Assembly (NCBI RefSeq): GCF_000632715.1
Contig: NZ_BAWO01000044.1
Span: 1-54,360, forward strand
DNA length: 54,360 bases
Source: Parageobacillus caldoxylosilyticus NBRC 107762
GTDB taxonomy: Bacteria > Bacillota > Bacilli > Bacillales > Anoxybacillaceae
Direction of reading: 5' to 3'
Under the pieces are notes generated by a model. It had not been told where the DNA came from, made no database searches, and saw only the letters and a list, made by a program, of their open reading frames with translations. This document shows positions 39,067-48,637 of this stretch, piece after piece. The position numbers were made by a program, and so were the translations under genes. Position 1 is the first letter of the stretch. Each line of letters begins with the position of its first letter.

Positions 39067-41463
39067 ATGAGTGAGAAAAAGCATGTGACATTACCTATTA
39101 CCGGTATGACGTGCGCTGCCTGTTCCAGCCGCATTGAAAAAGTGCTCAATAAAATGGACGGCGTCGAGGCGAACGTCAATTTAGCGATGGAAAAAGCGAC
39201 GATTGCGTACGATCCAGCCATCGTAAACTTGCGTGATATTCAAGAAAAAATTGAAAAGCTTGGATACGGTGTGGCAACCGAAAAGGTGATGCTGGATATT
39301 GAAGGCATGACGTGTGCTGCATGTGCGGCGCGCATTGAAAAGGGACTGCAGCGCATAGAAGGCGTGGAAAGCGCCACGGTCAATTTGGCAACGAACAGCG
39401 CGGTTGTGGAATATAAGGAAGGCGTCACATCCGTCGAAGCGATTTTAGAGAAAATAAAAAAGCTTGGCTATAAAGGACAAGTGCGGAAGGAAGAGGAACC
39501 GCACGCAGGTGCGCAGGAAGAAGAGCTGAAGCGAAAACAGCATAGGTTGATGGTTTCCATTTTACTTTCTCTTCCTCTTCTTTATACGATGATTGCCCAT
39601 CTGCCGTTTGACCTTGGCCTGCCGGTGCCAGATTGGCTGATGAATCCGTGGGTGCAGCTTCTGTTCGCGACGCCCGTGCAGTTTTATATCGGCGGTCCTT
39701 TTTATGTCGGCGCGTATCGCGCGTTAAGAAACAAAAGTGCGAACATGGATGTCCTTGTCGCACTCGGCACGTCCGCAGCTTACTTTTACAGCTTGGCGGA
39801 AGCGGTCAAAACGATTGGAAACCCTCGCTATATGCCGAATTTATATTTTGAAACAAGCGCGGTGCTTATCACGCTTGTGCTTGTCGGAAAATATTTTGAG
39901 GCGCACGCGAAAGGGAGAACAACCGAAGCGATTTCGAAATTGTTAAGTTTGCAGGCGAAGGAAGCGCTCGTTCTTCGCGACGGCAAAGAAATCAAAGTTC
40001 CGATTGAACAAGTGGTAGTCGGAGACACCATTGTCGTCAAGCCGGGCGAAAAAATACCGGTAGATGGTATTGTGATGGCGGGAGCGTCCGCTGTTGACGA
40101 ATCAATGATTACGGGGGAATCGATTCCAGCTGATAAGAAAGAAGGCGACCGCGTTATTGGCGCAACGATCAACACGACAGGCACTCTTACGATTCGGGCG
40201 GAAAAGGTCGGAAAAGATACAGCTTTAGCGAATATCGTGAAAATCGTCGAAGAGGCTCAAGGTTCAAAGGCGCCGATTCAGCGGATGGCCGATGTGATTT
40301 CCGGAATTTTTGTGCCGATTGTTGCTGGCATTGCCGTGTTGGCGTTTATTGTCTGGTACTTTTTTGTCGCACCAGGCGATTTGCCAAAAGCGCTGGAAGT
40401 GGCGATTGCGGTGCTTGTCATCGCCTGCCCGTGCGCCCTCGGTCTTGCCACGCCGACATCGATCATGGTGGGCACCGGAAAAGGTGCGGAACACGGCATC
40501 CTCTTTAAAGGGGGTGAGTACCTGGAGGAAACGCATAAAATCAATGCGGTGCTATTGGATAAAACAGGGACGGTAACAAAAGGAAAACCGGAAGTAACGG
40601 ATGTTATTGAGTTTCAAGAAGGGATGCTGGCTTATGCCGTGTCGGCAGAAAGAGGTTCCGAGCATCCGCTCGCGCAGGCGATTGTTGAATATGGAAAACG
40701 ACAACAAATCGCGGTGAAGCCGTTTGAGCATTTCGCGGCGCTGGCCGGTCATGGTATTGAAGCGACAATTGATGGCAAACGTGTTCTTGTCGGAACGAGG
40801 AAGTTAATGAAAGAAAACAACGTCGATATGTCGCGGCATGAAGAGAAAATGGTACAATTAGAAACGGAAGGAAAAACGGCGATGCTCGTTGCGATCGATG
40901 GAGAGTTTGCCGGCATCATCGCCGTCGCTGATACGATCAAAGAAAATGCCAAAGCGGCGATTCAAGCATTGAAACAACTTGGGATAGATGTGTACATGGT
41001 GACAGGAGACAATGAACGGACGGCAAAAGCGATCGCCAAACAAGCAGGAATCGACCATGTATATGCTGAGGTGCTTCCAGAAGACAAAGCAAACATTGTC
41101 GAAAAGCTGCAGCGGGAAGGCAAACGGGTGGCGATGGTCGGCGATGGCATTAATGATGCTCCGGCGCTGGCGAAAGCCGATATCGGCATGGCGATCGGCA
41201 CGGGAACGGATGTTGCTATCGAAACGGCCGATGTCACGTTAGTTGGCGGTGATTTGGCGCATATTCCGAAAGCGGTCGAGTTAAGCCGCAAAACGATGAC
41301 AAACATCCGGCAAAACTTGTTTTGGGCGCTGTTTTACAATACGATCGGCATACCGGTTGCCGCCGCCGGGCTGTTGGAACCTTGGATTGCCGGAGCGGCG
41401 ATGGCGTTTAGCTCTGTATCGGTAGTGACAAACGCACTTCGCTTGAAGCGCGTAAAACTATAA
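39067..41463 (+). CDS. copA: copper-exporting P1B-type ATPase CopA
   Basis: A 798-residue P1B-type ATPase that pumps Cu(I) out of the cell. Two N-terminal metal-binding domains carry M-T-C-A-A-C (residues ~15 and ~81). The membrane motif [10 protein letters not shown] is the metal transport site, the phosphorylation motif is D-K-T-G-T-V-T, the S-E-H-P-L motif is intact, and G-D-G-I-N-D-A-P is the hinge. Length is the same as B. subtilis CopA (about 802). It starts 13 bases after csoR and is followed by copZ. Confidence 0.96.
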   Translation: MSEKKHVTLPITGMTCAACSSRIEKVLNKMDGVEANVNLAMEKATIAYDPAIVNLRDIQEKIEKLGYGVATEKVMLDIEGMTCAACAARIEKGLQRIEGVESATVNLATNSAVVEYKEGVTSVEAILEKIKKLGYKGQVRKEEEPHAGAQEEELKRKQHRLMVSILLSLPLLYTMIAHLPFDLGLPVPDWLMNPWVQLLFATPVQFYIGGPFYVGAYRALRNKSANMDVLVALGTSAAYFYSLAEAVKTIGNPRYMPNLYFETSAVLITLVLVGKYFEAHAKGRTTEAISKLLSLQAKEALVLRDGKEIKVPIEQVVVGDTIVVKPGEKIPVDGIVMAGASAVDESMITGESIPADKKEGDRVIGATINTTGTLTIRAEKVGKDTALANIVKIVEEAQGSKAPIQRMADVISGIFVPIVAGIAVLAFIVWYFFVAPGDLPKALEVAIAVLVIACPCALGLATPTSIMVGTGKGAEHGILFKGGEYLEETHKINAVLLDKTGTVTKGKPEVTDVIEFQEGMLAYAVSAERGSEHPLAQAIVEYGKRQQIAVKPFEHFAALAGHGIEATIDGKRVLVGTRKLMKENNVDMSRHEEKMVQLETEGKTAMLVAIDGEFAGIIAVADTIKENAKAAIQALKQLGIDVYMVTGDNERTAKAIAKQAGIDHVYAEVLPEDKANIVEKLQREGKRVAMVGDGINDAPALAKADIGMAIGTGTDVAIETADVTLVGGDLAHIPKAVELSRKTMTNIRQNLFWALFYNTIGIPVAAAGLLEPWIAGAAMAFSSVSVVTNALRLKRVKL

Positions 41464-41483
41464 AAACAAGGGAGGAATCCATC

Positions 41484-41687
41484 ATGACAACAACATTACA
41501 AGTGCAAGGAATGACATGCAACCATTGCAAAATGGCGGTCACGAACGCTTTACAAGAGCTAGAAGGAGTCAATCGCGTCGAAGTGCATTTGGAAAAAGGC
41601 ACGGTTGATGTCGATTACGATGAAACGAAAGTCAGCTTGGATAAATTAAAAGAAGCAATTGAAGAACAAGGTTATGATGTGAAGTAG
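41484..41687 (+). CDS. copZ: copper chaperone CopZ
   Basis: A 67-residue heavy-metal-associated domain with the Cu(I) motif M-T-C-N-H-C near residue 11. CopZ delivers copper to CopA and CsoR in the cytoplasm. It lies 20 bases after copA with GGGAGGAAT upstream. An IS3 element begins 25 bases after its stop, and no terminator was seen in between. Confidence 0.95.
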   Translation: MTTTLQVQGMTCNHCKMAVTNALQELEGVNRVEVHLEKGTVDVDYDETKVSLDKLKEAIEEQGYDVK

Positions 41688-41749
41688 ACGAAAGACTCCT
41701 CTTTCTCTGAAGTGACCCCTGTCAAGTAGACAGGAATAAAAAAGCACAT

Positions 41750-42643
41750 TTAAGCAGCCTGAGTCCTATATTCATAAGGACTCAGGTTATTTAATTTCTT
41801 TTGGAAACGTTGATGGTTATAAAAACGAATATATTTGTGTACGGCATCTTTCACCTCTTCGGCCGTGCGGAAAGAGTACAGATTAAAACACTCTGCCTTG
41901 AAATGGCTGAAGAAGTTTTCCATGCAGGCATTGTCCAAACAGTTTCCTTTCCTGGACATACTGGCCTTTATATTGTATCTTTTTAGTAGATTGTTGTATG
42001 GACGGGATGTATACTGGAACCCCTGATCACTATGAAGGAGGAGTCCATTTACATTCCGTTTTTTTATGGCCTTTTTTAGCGAGTCGATGACCAATTTGAT
42101 GTCATTTCTTTGGCTGATATGGCAGGCCACGATTTCATTGTTGTATAGATCTTTAATGGCGGACAAATAGAGCTTTTTCCCATTAAAAATTAAATAGGTA
42201 ATATCTGTAATCCATTTCTCATTTGGCTTTGACGCGTGGAAATCTCGGTTTAGATGGTTGTCTGAAATCACATAAGGCTCTCTCTTTCCGTAATAAGGCC
42301 GTTTCTTCCGAATCACCGCCCGGATTCCCATCTCCCTCATCAGCCTTTGTACTCGTTTATGGTTGATATCCAGTTTGTATTTCCGTTTCAGCCAGACTTT
42401 GACTCTCCGATATCCATAAATTCCTTTCCGTTCTTCATGGCACTCCTTGATTTTTTTCTTTAACTGCGCATCTTCCAATTGCTTCTGAGAAGGGCGTTCC
42501 TGTCGTTTTACCCACTTGTAATATCCGCTTCGAGACACGCCTGCTATCTCACATAATGGTTGAATCGAACCATAATACCCGGCCATTTCTTGAATGATCG
42601 CGAACTTCTTGTGAGCTGGTACTGTTTCCATTCCCCCTTTCAC
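41750..42643 (-). CDS. IS3-family transposase OrfB (DDE domain)
   Basis: A 297-residue integrase-core transposase. It has the IS3 HTH_21 region (I-Y-G-Y-R-R-V) and the rve catalytic domain: W-I-T-D-I-T-Y (first Asp), H-S-D-Q-G-F-Q-Y (second Asp) and D-N-A-C-M-E-N-F-F (catalytic Glu). The reading frame is complete, starting with GTG or with the ATG at M5. Transposition would normally need OrfA fused by programmed frameshifting, and orfA is damaged. Confidence 0.92.
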   Translation of the reverse strand: MKGGMETVPAHKKFAIIQEMAGYYGSIQPLCEIAGVSRSGYYKWVKRQERPSQKQLEDAQLKKKIKECHEERKGIYGYRRVKVWLKRKYKLDINHKRVQRLMREMGIRAVIRKKRPYYGKREPYVISDNHLNRDFHASKPNEKWITDITYLIFNGKKLYLSAIKDLYNNEIVACHISQRNDIKLVIDSLKKAIKKRNVNGLLLHSDQGFQYTSRPYNNLLKRYNIKASMSRKGNCLDNACMENFFSHFKAECFNLYSFRTAEEVKDAVHKYIRFYNHQRFQKKLNNLSPYEYRTQAA

Positions 42644-42644
42644 C

Positions 42645-42922
42645 TCTTTAAGAGCTTTTTTAGCATCTCTACTTCCGCCTCAAGACACTTGATTTTCATT
42701 TCAGGATCTTCCGGACGAGTTCTCGGTCTTCCTTTGCCTGGTCCTTTTGCCTTTCCTCGTTTTTCCTCTAGCCCTTTCATTCCTTCCTGTTCATAGCGTT
42801 TCACCCATCGGCGTAATCCCTAATTCTTTCGCCACCGTTTTGTATCCCATGCCCTCCTTCCAATATAAATCCACCGCTTTCTTTTTAAACTTTGCATCAT
42901 ATGTTTTTCGTATTTTTCCATA
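42645..42922 (-). pseudogene. IS3-family OrfA (helix-turn-helix), frameshifted
   Basis: Piecewise translation gives K-F-K-K-K-A-V-D-L-Y-W-K-E-G-M-G-Y-K-T-V-A-K-E-L-G-I in parts, then L-R-R-W-V-K-R-Y-E-Q-E-G and a leucine-zipper-like end E-M-L-K-K-L-L-K-R-stop. A frameshift lies near 42895 and a second at about 42816, so no single frame encodes it. Confidence 0.8.
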
Positions 42923-42988
42923 GAAAAATCCCCTCCATAGTAGACAGATTAATTGGCTTTCTTTTTTCTGTCTACTATAAGGGGATCA

Positions 42989-43206
42989 TATCAGGAAAGT
43001 GGCAATCTTTTTCATTGTCGCCGTTGCTCATATGCTTGATGTTGCATTAGGAAACGACATGAGCGTTTTGCGAAATTCTATATCGCAAATGAAGTATTGA
43101 GCATCTTTGAAAATGTCGGGCGGATTGGAATCACAATTCCTAGAGTACTTGAAAAAGCGATTCATGTTTTGAATGAAAAAAAGCGAGGAAGGGGAGGAGA
43201 AATATG
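42989..43206 (+). pseudogene. phage holin-family remnant, cut by the IS3 element
   Basis: The frame from the IS edge reads V-A-I-F-F-I-V-A-V-A-H-M-L-D-V-A-L-G, then (after a gap and frameshift near 43075) Y-I-A-N-E-V-L-S-I-F-E-N-V-G-R-I-G and P-R-V-L-E-K-A-I-H-V-L-N. This is the second half of a phage holin/toxin-secretion protein. The front is missing beyond the IS end. A phage lysis relic. Confidence 0.72.
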
Positions 43207-43223
43207 CGTTTCGAGTTGGTTCC

Positions 43224-43365
43224 TTTGGATACGGATTGTCAGTTAGTCCGATCAAATAATCGGCGCTAGTTTTTAGAACTTCGGCTAATTTTGCTAATAT
43301 CTCTATTGGTGGTTGTCTATAGTTACTTTCGTATCCTACATAAGTGCTTCTGGCAACACCTACTC
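43224..43365 (-). pseudogene. XRE-type HTH regulator fragment
   Basis: The minus strand encodes G-V-A-R-S-T-Y-V-G-Y-E-S, then R-Q-P-P-I-E-I-L-A-K-L-A and S-A-D-Y-L-I-G-L-T-D-N-P. That is helices 3-5 of a Cro/C1-type HTH regulator and its usual linker. The N-terminus stops abruptly at 43365, exactly where a DUF350 fragment begins on the other strand, marking a deletion junction. Confidence 0.75.
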
Positions 43366-43606
43366 AGGATTGGCGATTGTCATTTATGCCGCCTGGAGCA
43401 ACAGCGTCAGTTTGCCTGATGTTCTTCTATGGGGTGTCATTGGCATTGTGACGCAAATTCTCGTGTATGTTGTGCTTGAGTACATCTTCACGCCAAAGAC
43501 CAACTTAGCCAAGAAAGTAGAGGAAGGCAATCTCGCAGTCGGGTTTAGCTTATTTGCCGTTTCTATTATTGTCGGCTTGATTGTGGCTGGGAGCATGTCC
43601 TATTAA
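43366..43606 (+). pseudogene. DUF350 membrane protein, N-terminally truncated
   Basis: From 43366 the frame encodes the last ~79 residues of a DUF350 (UPF0719, YjfL/YshE-like) membrane protein: G-L-A-I-V-I-Y-A-A-W, then L-A-K-K-V-E-E-G-N-L-A-V-G and three membrane segments, ending at an intact stop. Normal length is about 130, so the first ~55 residues are gone. The upstream in-frame codons belong to the antisense of the XRE fragment. Confidence 0.7.
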
Positions 43607-43607
43607 T

Positions 43608-43907
43608 ATGGGCCTGTTGCATTTGTTTCGGGCTCTTTTTTACCATTTTTATCCAGATTTTTGTGAAAACTACATAACCTTTATCGACGAATCAGTAATA
43701 TATGAGGAAGATGTAAAACGAGAATATAATCATTATTATGTAACGGGATATCTTTGCACTGGGGATGGACATCGATATTGGAAATATGCTCCGTATAATG
43801 GTGTTGAAAATGAGAAAACGATTGAGGAAGTGTTTTCGAGGGTATTTAAAACGATTGAAGAAGTAAAGAGTCAGCAGATGGATGGAAACGTTCCCGCTGA
43901 AGAATGA
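43608..43907 (+). CDS. hypothetical protein
   Basis: A 99-residue open frame from ATG at 43608. After a short hydrophobic start it is hydrophilic: Y-I-T-F-I-D-E-S-V-I-Y-E-E-D-V-K-R-E-Y-N, then Y-L-C-T-G-D-G-H-R-Y-W-K-Y-A. The composition looks like real protein, but no good ribosome site precedes the ATG, and the true start may be lost or lie inside. Family not recognised; possibly another fragment. Confidence 0.4.
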   Translation: MGLLHLFRALFYHFYPDFCENYITFIDESVIYEEDVKREYNHYYVTGYLCTGDGHRYWKYAPYNGVENEKTIEEVFSRVFKTIEEVKSQQMDGNVPAEE

Positions 43908-44019
43908 ACCGGATCTGATCCATCTAGTTTTTTCAAAAGTTTATAAGGTCGGAACAGCTGTTTTCGGAGTTATTTTTTATTGGCATTCTCTTTCATGGAT
44001 AGAAAGGAAGCGATGGGTG

Positions 44020-44481
44020 ATGGTAAAAGCGGTTATGTTTGACTTGGACGGCACATTGCTAAATCGCGACGATTCCATACAAAAGTTTATCAAATACCAA
44101 TATAAGCGCTTGCAGCACTGGTTAAGCCATATTTCAAAAGAATGGTATATAGCTAGATTTATTGAACTAGATGATCGAGGGTATGTTTGGAAAGATACCG
44201 TTTATCAGCAGATTGTCAAAGAGTTTGAGATTCATGGACTTACTTGGGAGGACCTGTTGGAAGATTATTTAAAGCATTTTCATCAAAGCTGTGTCCCATT
44301 TCCTAATCTTATGTGGATGTTAGAAGAGTTAAAAAGAAAATCATTGAAGTTAGGAATCATCACAAATGGGAAAGGACCATTTCAAATGCATTCGATATTT
44401 AAGCTGATTTACCGATTTTTTGGAACTATATTTATCGAGAGGCGGATCCTGAGTGAAAAAGCGGGATTACGATGTATATAA
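44020..44481 (+). pseudogene. HAD-superfamily hydrolase, C-terminally truncated
   Basis: From ATG at 44020 (AAAGGAAG upstream) the frame begins as a normal HAD phosphatase: M-F-D-L-D-G-T-L-L with the nucleophile Asp, a cap region of helices, and I-I-T-N-G-K (motif II). Soon after it degenerates: the expected region with L-S-E-K-A-G-L-R-K-P-D-P ends in a stop after L-R-C-I. Motifs III and IV with the Mg-binding Asp are missing, about 75 residues short. Probably inactive. Confidence 0.75.
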
Positions 44482-44509
44482 AAGATAGCGTAGGAGTAAA
44501 GAAAGTAAA

Positions 44510-44540
44510 AGCAAAAGGGACCAGCGATTTCGTTGGTCCC
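44510..44540. terminator. bidirectional terminator before the permease end
   Basis: AAAGGGACCA and TGGTCCCTTT form a perfect 10-bp stem. It lies between converging genes and is flanked by A-rich and T-containing sequence on the two sides. Confidence 0.8.
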
Positions 44541-44541
44541 T

Positions 44542-45966
44542 TTACGCTTCTTTTAATTCAGCATGTTTATGGTCATTGTGCGGTTTTTGTTTCATAAGCA
44601 GCGGATATAAGATTAACCCTGCCACAAATAGACCGATTCCTAAGAAAAATGTATACCAATCCGCTGTTCCCGTTTTGATGACCCAAATCGAGTAAACTAG
44701 CGCTGCCAATGTAATGATACCGTCGCGCATGCGAATTTGCTTTGTATTTTTATACGTTTCTCCCGTAATGATTAATTTCAGATGATATAAGGCTGAGACG
44801 AGATACGGAACTAAGTAGGCAAGCGTCGCGACGACAATGGCAAAATTGTACGCTTCGTTCATTGTTCCCGATACAGTCGAAAATAGAAAAATTTGCGTCA
44901 TGAAATTCGTGATGAACAAAGAACGGGTAGGGCTGCCGCTCTTGTTTGTTTTGGCAAAGAAAGCAGGGAACAATCCTTCTCTTGCCGCTTGATACGGAAC
45001 TTCCGAACTGACGACAATCCAGCCGATTGTCGAGCCGAATAGGGAAATGAGCGCCAAAATGGCCATGATGTACGCTCCGTTGCTTCCGATAACGGCATAC
45101 AGCGCATCCACGAGCGGTTTTTGCGACTGTTTTAATTCCTCCTGTGGCAGTGCTCCCATTGTCAATAACGTAATTCCGATATAAATGAGAACAGAAATGA
45201 TGAGTCCGAGCAATGTGGCTTTTTTCACGTCTTTCGGCGATTTGGCACGGTTTGACAGCATGACAGCCGATTCAATGCCGATAAACGCCCATAGTGCTGT
45301 AATCGCCGCTCCATTGATTTGGCTTGGTACGGATACCGCTTGTCCTTTTTCATCCATGAATGCAAATCCACTGCCTAAGTTCGCGGCGTTAAACACCCAA
45401 ACGGTTGCGACAATATAAAGAAGGAACCCGATCACTTTCGCTCCTGTCGCTAAAATGTTAATGTTCCCAGCGCGTTGAAAATCGCGGGCGAGAATCCAGT
45501 GAATTCCCCACAATACCGCTGTACATACCGCAAAGGTGAGCGTTTTTCCGACTTCCAATGGAAACGTTCCTATCGTAAATAGTATGTGCTTGCTTTGCAT
45601 GATTGGGAAAAACGTGCTTAAATAGCCGGCAAATGAAATAATGACGGACGCAGTGGCCGCCCAGTTTGCCGCCCAATATCCCCACGCCATGCTGTATCCT
45701 GCGATGTTTCCTGCTTTTGGTGAAGAAAACATCGCTTGCGCGTAGCTCTGCGGTCCCGCTTTAAGATCTGGTTTTCTTATTGCTAGACTGCCAAATACAA
45801 GTGCAATCATCCAGACGCCCAATCCGGTTGCGAGCCAGGCGAGCGCTGCCCCCATTGGACTTGCGACTTGCGCCAGGCTTGCCGGAATCATAAATATGCC
45901 ACCGCCGACCATGTTTCCAACGACGAAGGCGGTTAAAATCCATAGTCCCCATTTTTTTGCAGCCAT
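44542..45966 (-). CDS. amino acid permease, basic amino acid/polyamine antiporter (APA) family
   Basis: A 474-residue APC-superfamily transporter with about 12 membrane segments. The N-terminal segment V-V-G-N-M-V-G-G-G-I-F-M-I-P contains the G-x-G-I-F substrate-binding motif. The sequence resembles the APA group (arginine/ornithine, lysine/cadaverine antiporters; YvsH-like). The precise substrate is not predictable. AAGGAGG lies just before the ATG. A C-terminal His-rich tail (H-N-D-H-K-H) ends it. Confidence 0.88.
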   Translation of the reverse strand: MAAKKWGLWILTAFVVGNMVGGGIFMIPASLAQVASPMGAALAWLATGLGVWMIALVFGSLAIRKPDLKAGPQSYAQAMFSSPKAGNIAGYSMAWGYWAANWAATASVIISFAGYLSTFFPIMQSKHILFTIGTFPLEVGKTLTFAVCTAVLWGIHWILARDFQRAGNINILATGAKVIGFLLYIVATVWVFNAANLGSGFAFMDEKGQAVSVPSQINGAAITALWAFIGIESAVMLSNRAKSPKDVKKATLLGLIISVLIYIGITLLTMGALPQEELKQSQKPLVDALYAVIGSNGAYIMAILALISLFGSTIGWIVVSSEVPYQAAREGLFPAFFAKTNKSGSPTRSLFITNFMTQIFLFSTVSGTMNEAYNFAIVVATLAYLVPYLVSALYHLKLIITGETYKNTKQIRMRDGIITLAALVYSIWVIKTGTADWYTFFLGIGLFVAGLILYPLLMKQKPHNDHKHAELKEA

Positions 45967-46245
45967 CGTATGTCCTCCTTAATTACTATGTCTTGTGAGT
46001 CATGGTTGCTTTCATTCCTTTCTCATCATATCGTATTATTTTAGTTTGGTAAAGTGATAATATAATAAAGAAATGAAGTTGATCAATTGCAAATAATAGT
46101 TATTTTCTGTCGGTAATATGAGACATTTCTCGTTTTATTCATTGTCTCCTCACACTTCTTTCACATCCTTTTGCTATACTGACCATGCAGTGCGGTCATG
46201 ATATACGTGCAGATGTTTCAATACTATCCAGAGAGGGGTAATGAT

Positions 46246-47895
46246 TTGTTATATTGGCAAAAGGCGTTACGGTGGGGATGGATATGTATTTTCTGTTTGG
46301 CAGTGTTGGTAGCGCTTCCTGCCCGATCGTTGGCCCATGCTTACATTGTCGCAGCGACGCCGGCGGCAAACGAACAGTTGATGGAAGCTCCGAAAACCAT
46401 TCGCATCGAATTTAACGAAAACATTCAATCTACTTTTTATGCGCTCACACTTGTCAATCAAACTGGACACGAGATTCTCTTGCATGATGTTCGCATCGAT
46501 GCAACCAATCCACATGTGCTGGAAGGGAATGTACCGAATCGGTTGGCCAACGGAACATATGTAATAAAATGGAAAGCTGTCTCTAGCGACGGCCATCCTG
46601 TCGAAGGGACGATTCCATTTCAAATCGGCCAAAGCAGCGATAACGGCGCTCTGTCCGATTCGGAAAGAAACGGCTATGTTCCCAAATTCGATATGATCAT
46701 CATTCGCGGACTTTTTTACATAGGGTTATCGCTATTTTTAAGTTTGCTTTGGTTTCAATTGTTTATCGATCTTCCATTGGGTGCATGGCGGTTTTCGACT
46801 CGGGATAAGGTGCTGTATTGGGCGGCGTATAGTCTAACGGTGCTGGCCACGCTGTTGAGTTTGCCGTTACAAATTACCGTGGAGGCGAATGTGTCGTGGC
46901 TTCAGGCGCTTGAGGGCGCGTTTGTGAAAAAGATGCTGTTTCATACGGCTTTTGGAGTCGCATGGATGATTCAGTGCGTGCTCTTGTTTTTATTATTTGT
47001 CGTTGGTTATGCAGCAATGTTCGGGAAAAGGGAGCGCCATTCGAAACGATGGGCGATTGTCTCATTCGTACTCGGGACCAGCATTCTTTTCGTCAAAGCG
47101 TGGACGGGTCACGCGGCAGCTTCATCTCATCCGCTTGTTGCTCGTGTGATGGATTTTCTTCATCTTTTTAGCGCTTCCGTTTGGGTTGGATGCTTAGTGA
47201 TCATTGCAGCGATTTTGCCTTTTGGCATACCGGGAACCGAGAAAAGTAAATATTGGGAGGCGGTTCGCCGTTTTTCACGTTGGGCAACTGGATTGGTCGC
47301 CATTCTAATGATGACAGGCATTTACGCTGCTTTACAACAAGTTCCAACGTTTGATGCACTGTTTCAAACGATATATGGTAAAGTGCTTCTCGGTAAAGTG
47401 CTCCTTCTTGTCGTTATGCTGATGTTTGCGGCGGTGAACTGGATTTCGGAGCGCAAGCAGAAAAGCGTATTAGGGGCAACCGTATGGTCTGAATTTGGCC
47501 TCGGCATCGGAGCGATGCTGCTCGCCGCTATGTTGACGAATTTGCCGCCTGCAGCGGCTTCGCCGGGACCTTTTACGCAAACGAAGGAAGCTGGGAGCTA
47601 TCAAGTGACGCTGCATATTACCCCTAATGTATTAGGAACGAATCAATTTCAAATAAAAATCAAAAACGCGAAGGGAAGAGCTGTTCAGGATATTGAGCAA
47701 GTCACGGTTACGTTGACGCCAAAAGACATAGATATGGGAGAAACGACATTTCAAGCATTCAAAGTTGCTTCCGGTGTGTATCAGGCAAAGGAAACGATTA
47801 GCATGGCCGGATGGTGGAACGTTCATGTGCATATCCTGACAACGTCGCTGCAAAGCGTGGACGCCACTTTTGCCTGTTATGTAGGAAGCCAATAA
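46246..47895 (+). CDS. ycnJ: copper uptake/resistance protein YcnJ (CopC-CopD fusion)
   Basis: A 549-residue membrane protein. A signal peptide ends at S-L-A, giving a mature protein starting H-A-Y-I, the N-terminal His of a CopC copper-binding domain (to about residue 130). Then come eight or so CopD membrane segments (about 150-440) with a His in T-G-H-A-A-A-S-S-H, and a C-terminal extracellular YtkA-like domain. B. subtilis YcnJ (about 541) is needed for growth at low copper. TTG at 46246 is the start, with GAGGGG 7 bases upstream. No ycnK repressor is nearby. It is followed by ycnI. Confidence 0.88.
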   Translation: MLYWQKALRWGWICIFCLAVLVALPARSLAHAYIVAATPAANEQLMEAPKTIRIEFNENIQSTFYALTLVNQTGHEILLHDVRIDATNPHVLEGNVPNRLANGTYVIKWKAVSSDGHPVEGTIPFQIGQSSDNGALSDSERNGYVPKFDMIIIRGLFYIGLSLFLSLLWFQLFIDLPLGAWRFSTRDKVLYWAAYSLTVLATLLSLPLQITVEANVSWLQALEGAFVKKMLFHTAFGVAWMIQCVLLFLLFVVGYAAMFGKRERHSKRWAIVSFVLGTSILFVKAWTGHAAASSHPLVARVMDFLHLFSASVWVGCLVIIAAILPFGIPGTEKSKYWEAVRRFSRWATGLVAILMMTGIYAALQQVPTFDALFQTIYGKVLLGKVLLLVVMLMFAAVNWISERKQKSVLGATVWSEFGLGIGAMLLAAMLTNLPPAAASPGPFTQTKEAGSYQVTLHITPNVLGTNQFQIKIKNAKGRAVQDIEQVTVTLTPKDIDMGETTFQAFKVASGVYQAKETISMAGWWNVHVHILTTSLQSVDATFACYVGSQ

Positions 47896-47919
47896 ATAAA
47901 TGAGGAGGAGATTCCAACG

Positions 47920-48576
47920 ATGAAAAAAATATGGTCACAAACTTCCAAAGTACTTGTTTTGATGGTGACAGCCTTTTTATTATGCACAGGAATTGCCAGC
48001 GCTCACGTGACGGTAAAGCCGAACATCTCCGCGCCTGGCGCTTGGGAAACGTATACGGTCAAAATCCCAGTGGAAAAAGATGTTCCGACAACGAAAGTCA
48101 CATTAAAAATTCCGGACGGCATGGAATTGGTATCTTATCAACCGGAGCAAGGCTGGGAAGTGACGCTGGAAAAAGACGCGTCCGGAAAGGTAAAAACGGT
48201 CACATGGACAGCGGAAGGAGAAGGGCTGTTGCCAGGACAATTTCAACAGTTTTTCTTTGTTGCGAAAAACCCAGATAAGGAAAGAAAGGTTACTTGGGAT
48301 GCGTATCAATATTATAAAGATGGCACCATTGTTGAATGGACGGGAACGGAAAACTCACAAACTCCTCATTCTGTAACGGAAATCAGCCAAGCGGCTGCGG
48401 CGCAAAGCGGACACGATATGCACAGCCACGGCGAACAGGCGGCGCAGCATCAAGCTCAGTCAGAAAATAAAACCAACAACGAGCAAAACGAAAATGGATT
48501 ATCGATTGCTACCTTAGTGATTGCCGTCATTGCTTTGATCGTTTCGATCGTTGCTTTTCTGAAAAAAAGAGCGTAA
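47920..48576 (+). CDS. ycnI: YcnI-type copper-binding membrane protein (DUF1775)
   Basis: A 218-residue protein. The signal peptide ends at I-A-S-A, and the mature protein begins H-V-T-V-K-P, whose N-terminal His with a Trp binds Cu(II) in B. subtilis YcnI. The DUF1775 domain spans ~27-150, a His/Gln-rich linker (G-H-D-M-H-S-H-G) follows, and a single C-terminal membrane anchor closes it. It lies 24 bases after ycnJ with GAGGAGGAG upstream and ends in a terminator. Confidence 0.92.
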   Translation: MKKIWSQTSKVLVLMVTAFLLCTGIASAHVTVKPNISAPGAWETYTVKIPVEKDVPTTKVTLKIPDGMELVSYQPEQGWEVTLEKDASGKVKTVTWTAEGEGLLPGQFQQFFFVAKNPDKERKVTWDAYQYYKDGTIVEWTGTENSQTPHSVTEISQAAAAQSGHDMHSHGEQAAQHQAQSENKTNNEQNENGLSIATLVIAVIALIVSIVAFLKKRA

Positions 48577-48587
48577 AATGAACTTAG

Positions 48588-48621
48588 AAAAGTCCCCGTA
48601 TTTTTTGGGGACTTTTTTGTT
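48588..48621 (+). terminator. terminator of the ycnJ-ycnI operon
   Basis: AAAAGTCCCC and GGGGACTTTT form a perfect 10-bp stem followed by TT and a short gap, located between ycnI and the sirtuin gene. Confidence 0.88.
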
Positions 48622-48637
48622 GAAGGAGGAGAGAAAC

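Larger units (their letters stand above)
41713..42988 (-). mobile_element. IS3-family insertion sequence with broken orfA
   Basis: A 1276-bp element. Ends TGACCCCTGTCAAGTAGACA and, on the other strand, TGATCCCCTTATAGTAGACA are imperfect inverted repeats starting TG, ending CA. It contains orfA (frameshifted) and an intact orfB on the minus strand. No target duplication is visible (AAG before, TAT after), so neighbouring DNA has probably been rearranged after insertion. Confidence 0.85.

Noticed and set aside
39425-39763. 112-codon minus-strand frame inside copA
   Set aside because: Antisense shadow of a highly conserved gene; no independent signal.
41710-42991. Target-site duplication of the IS3 element
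   Set aside because: AAG on one side and TAT on the other do not match, so no duplication is claimed.
28998-44500. A complete prophage or integrative element
   Set aside because: Only integrase tails, a holin piece and a regulator fragment are present; no structural, packaging or replication genes are seen.
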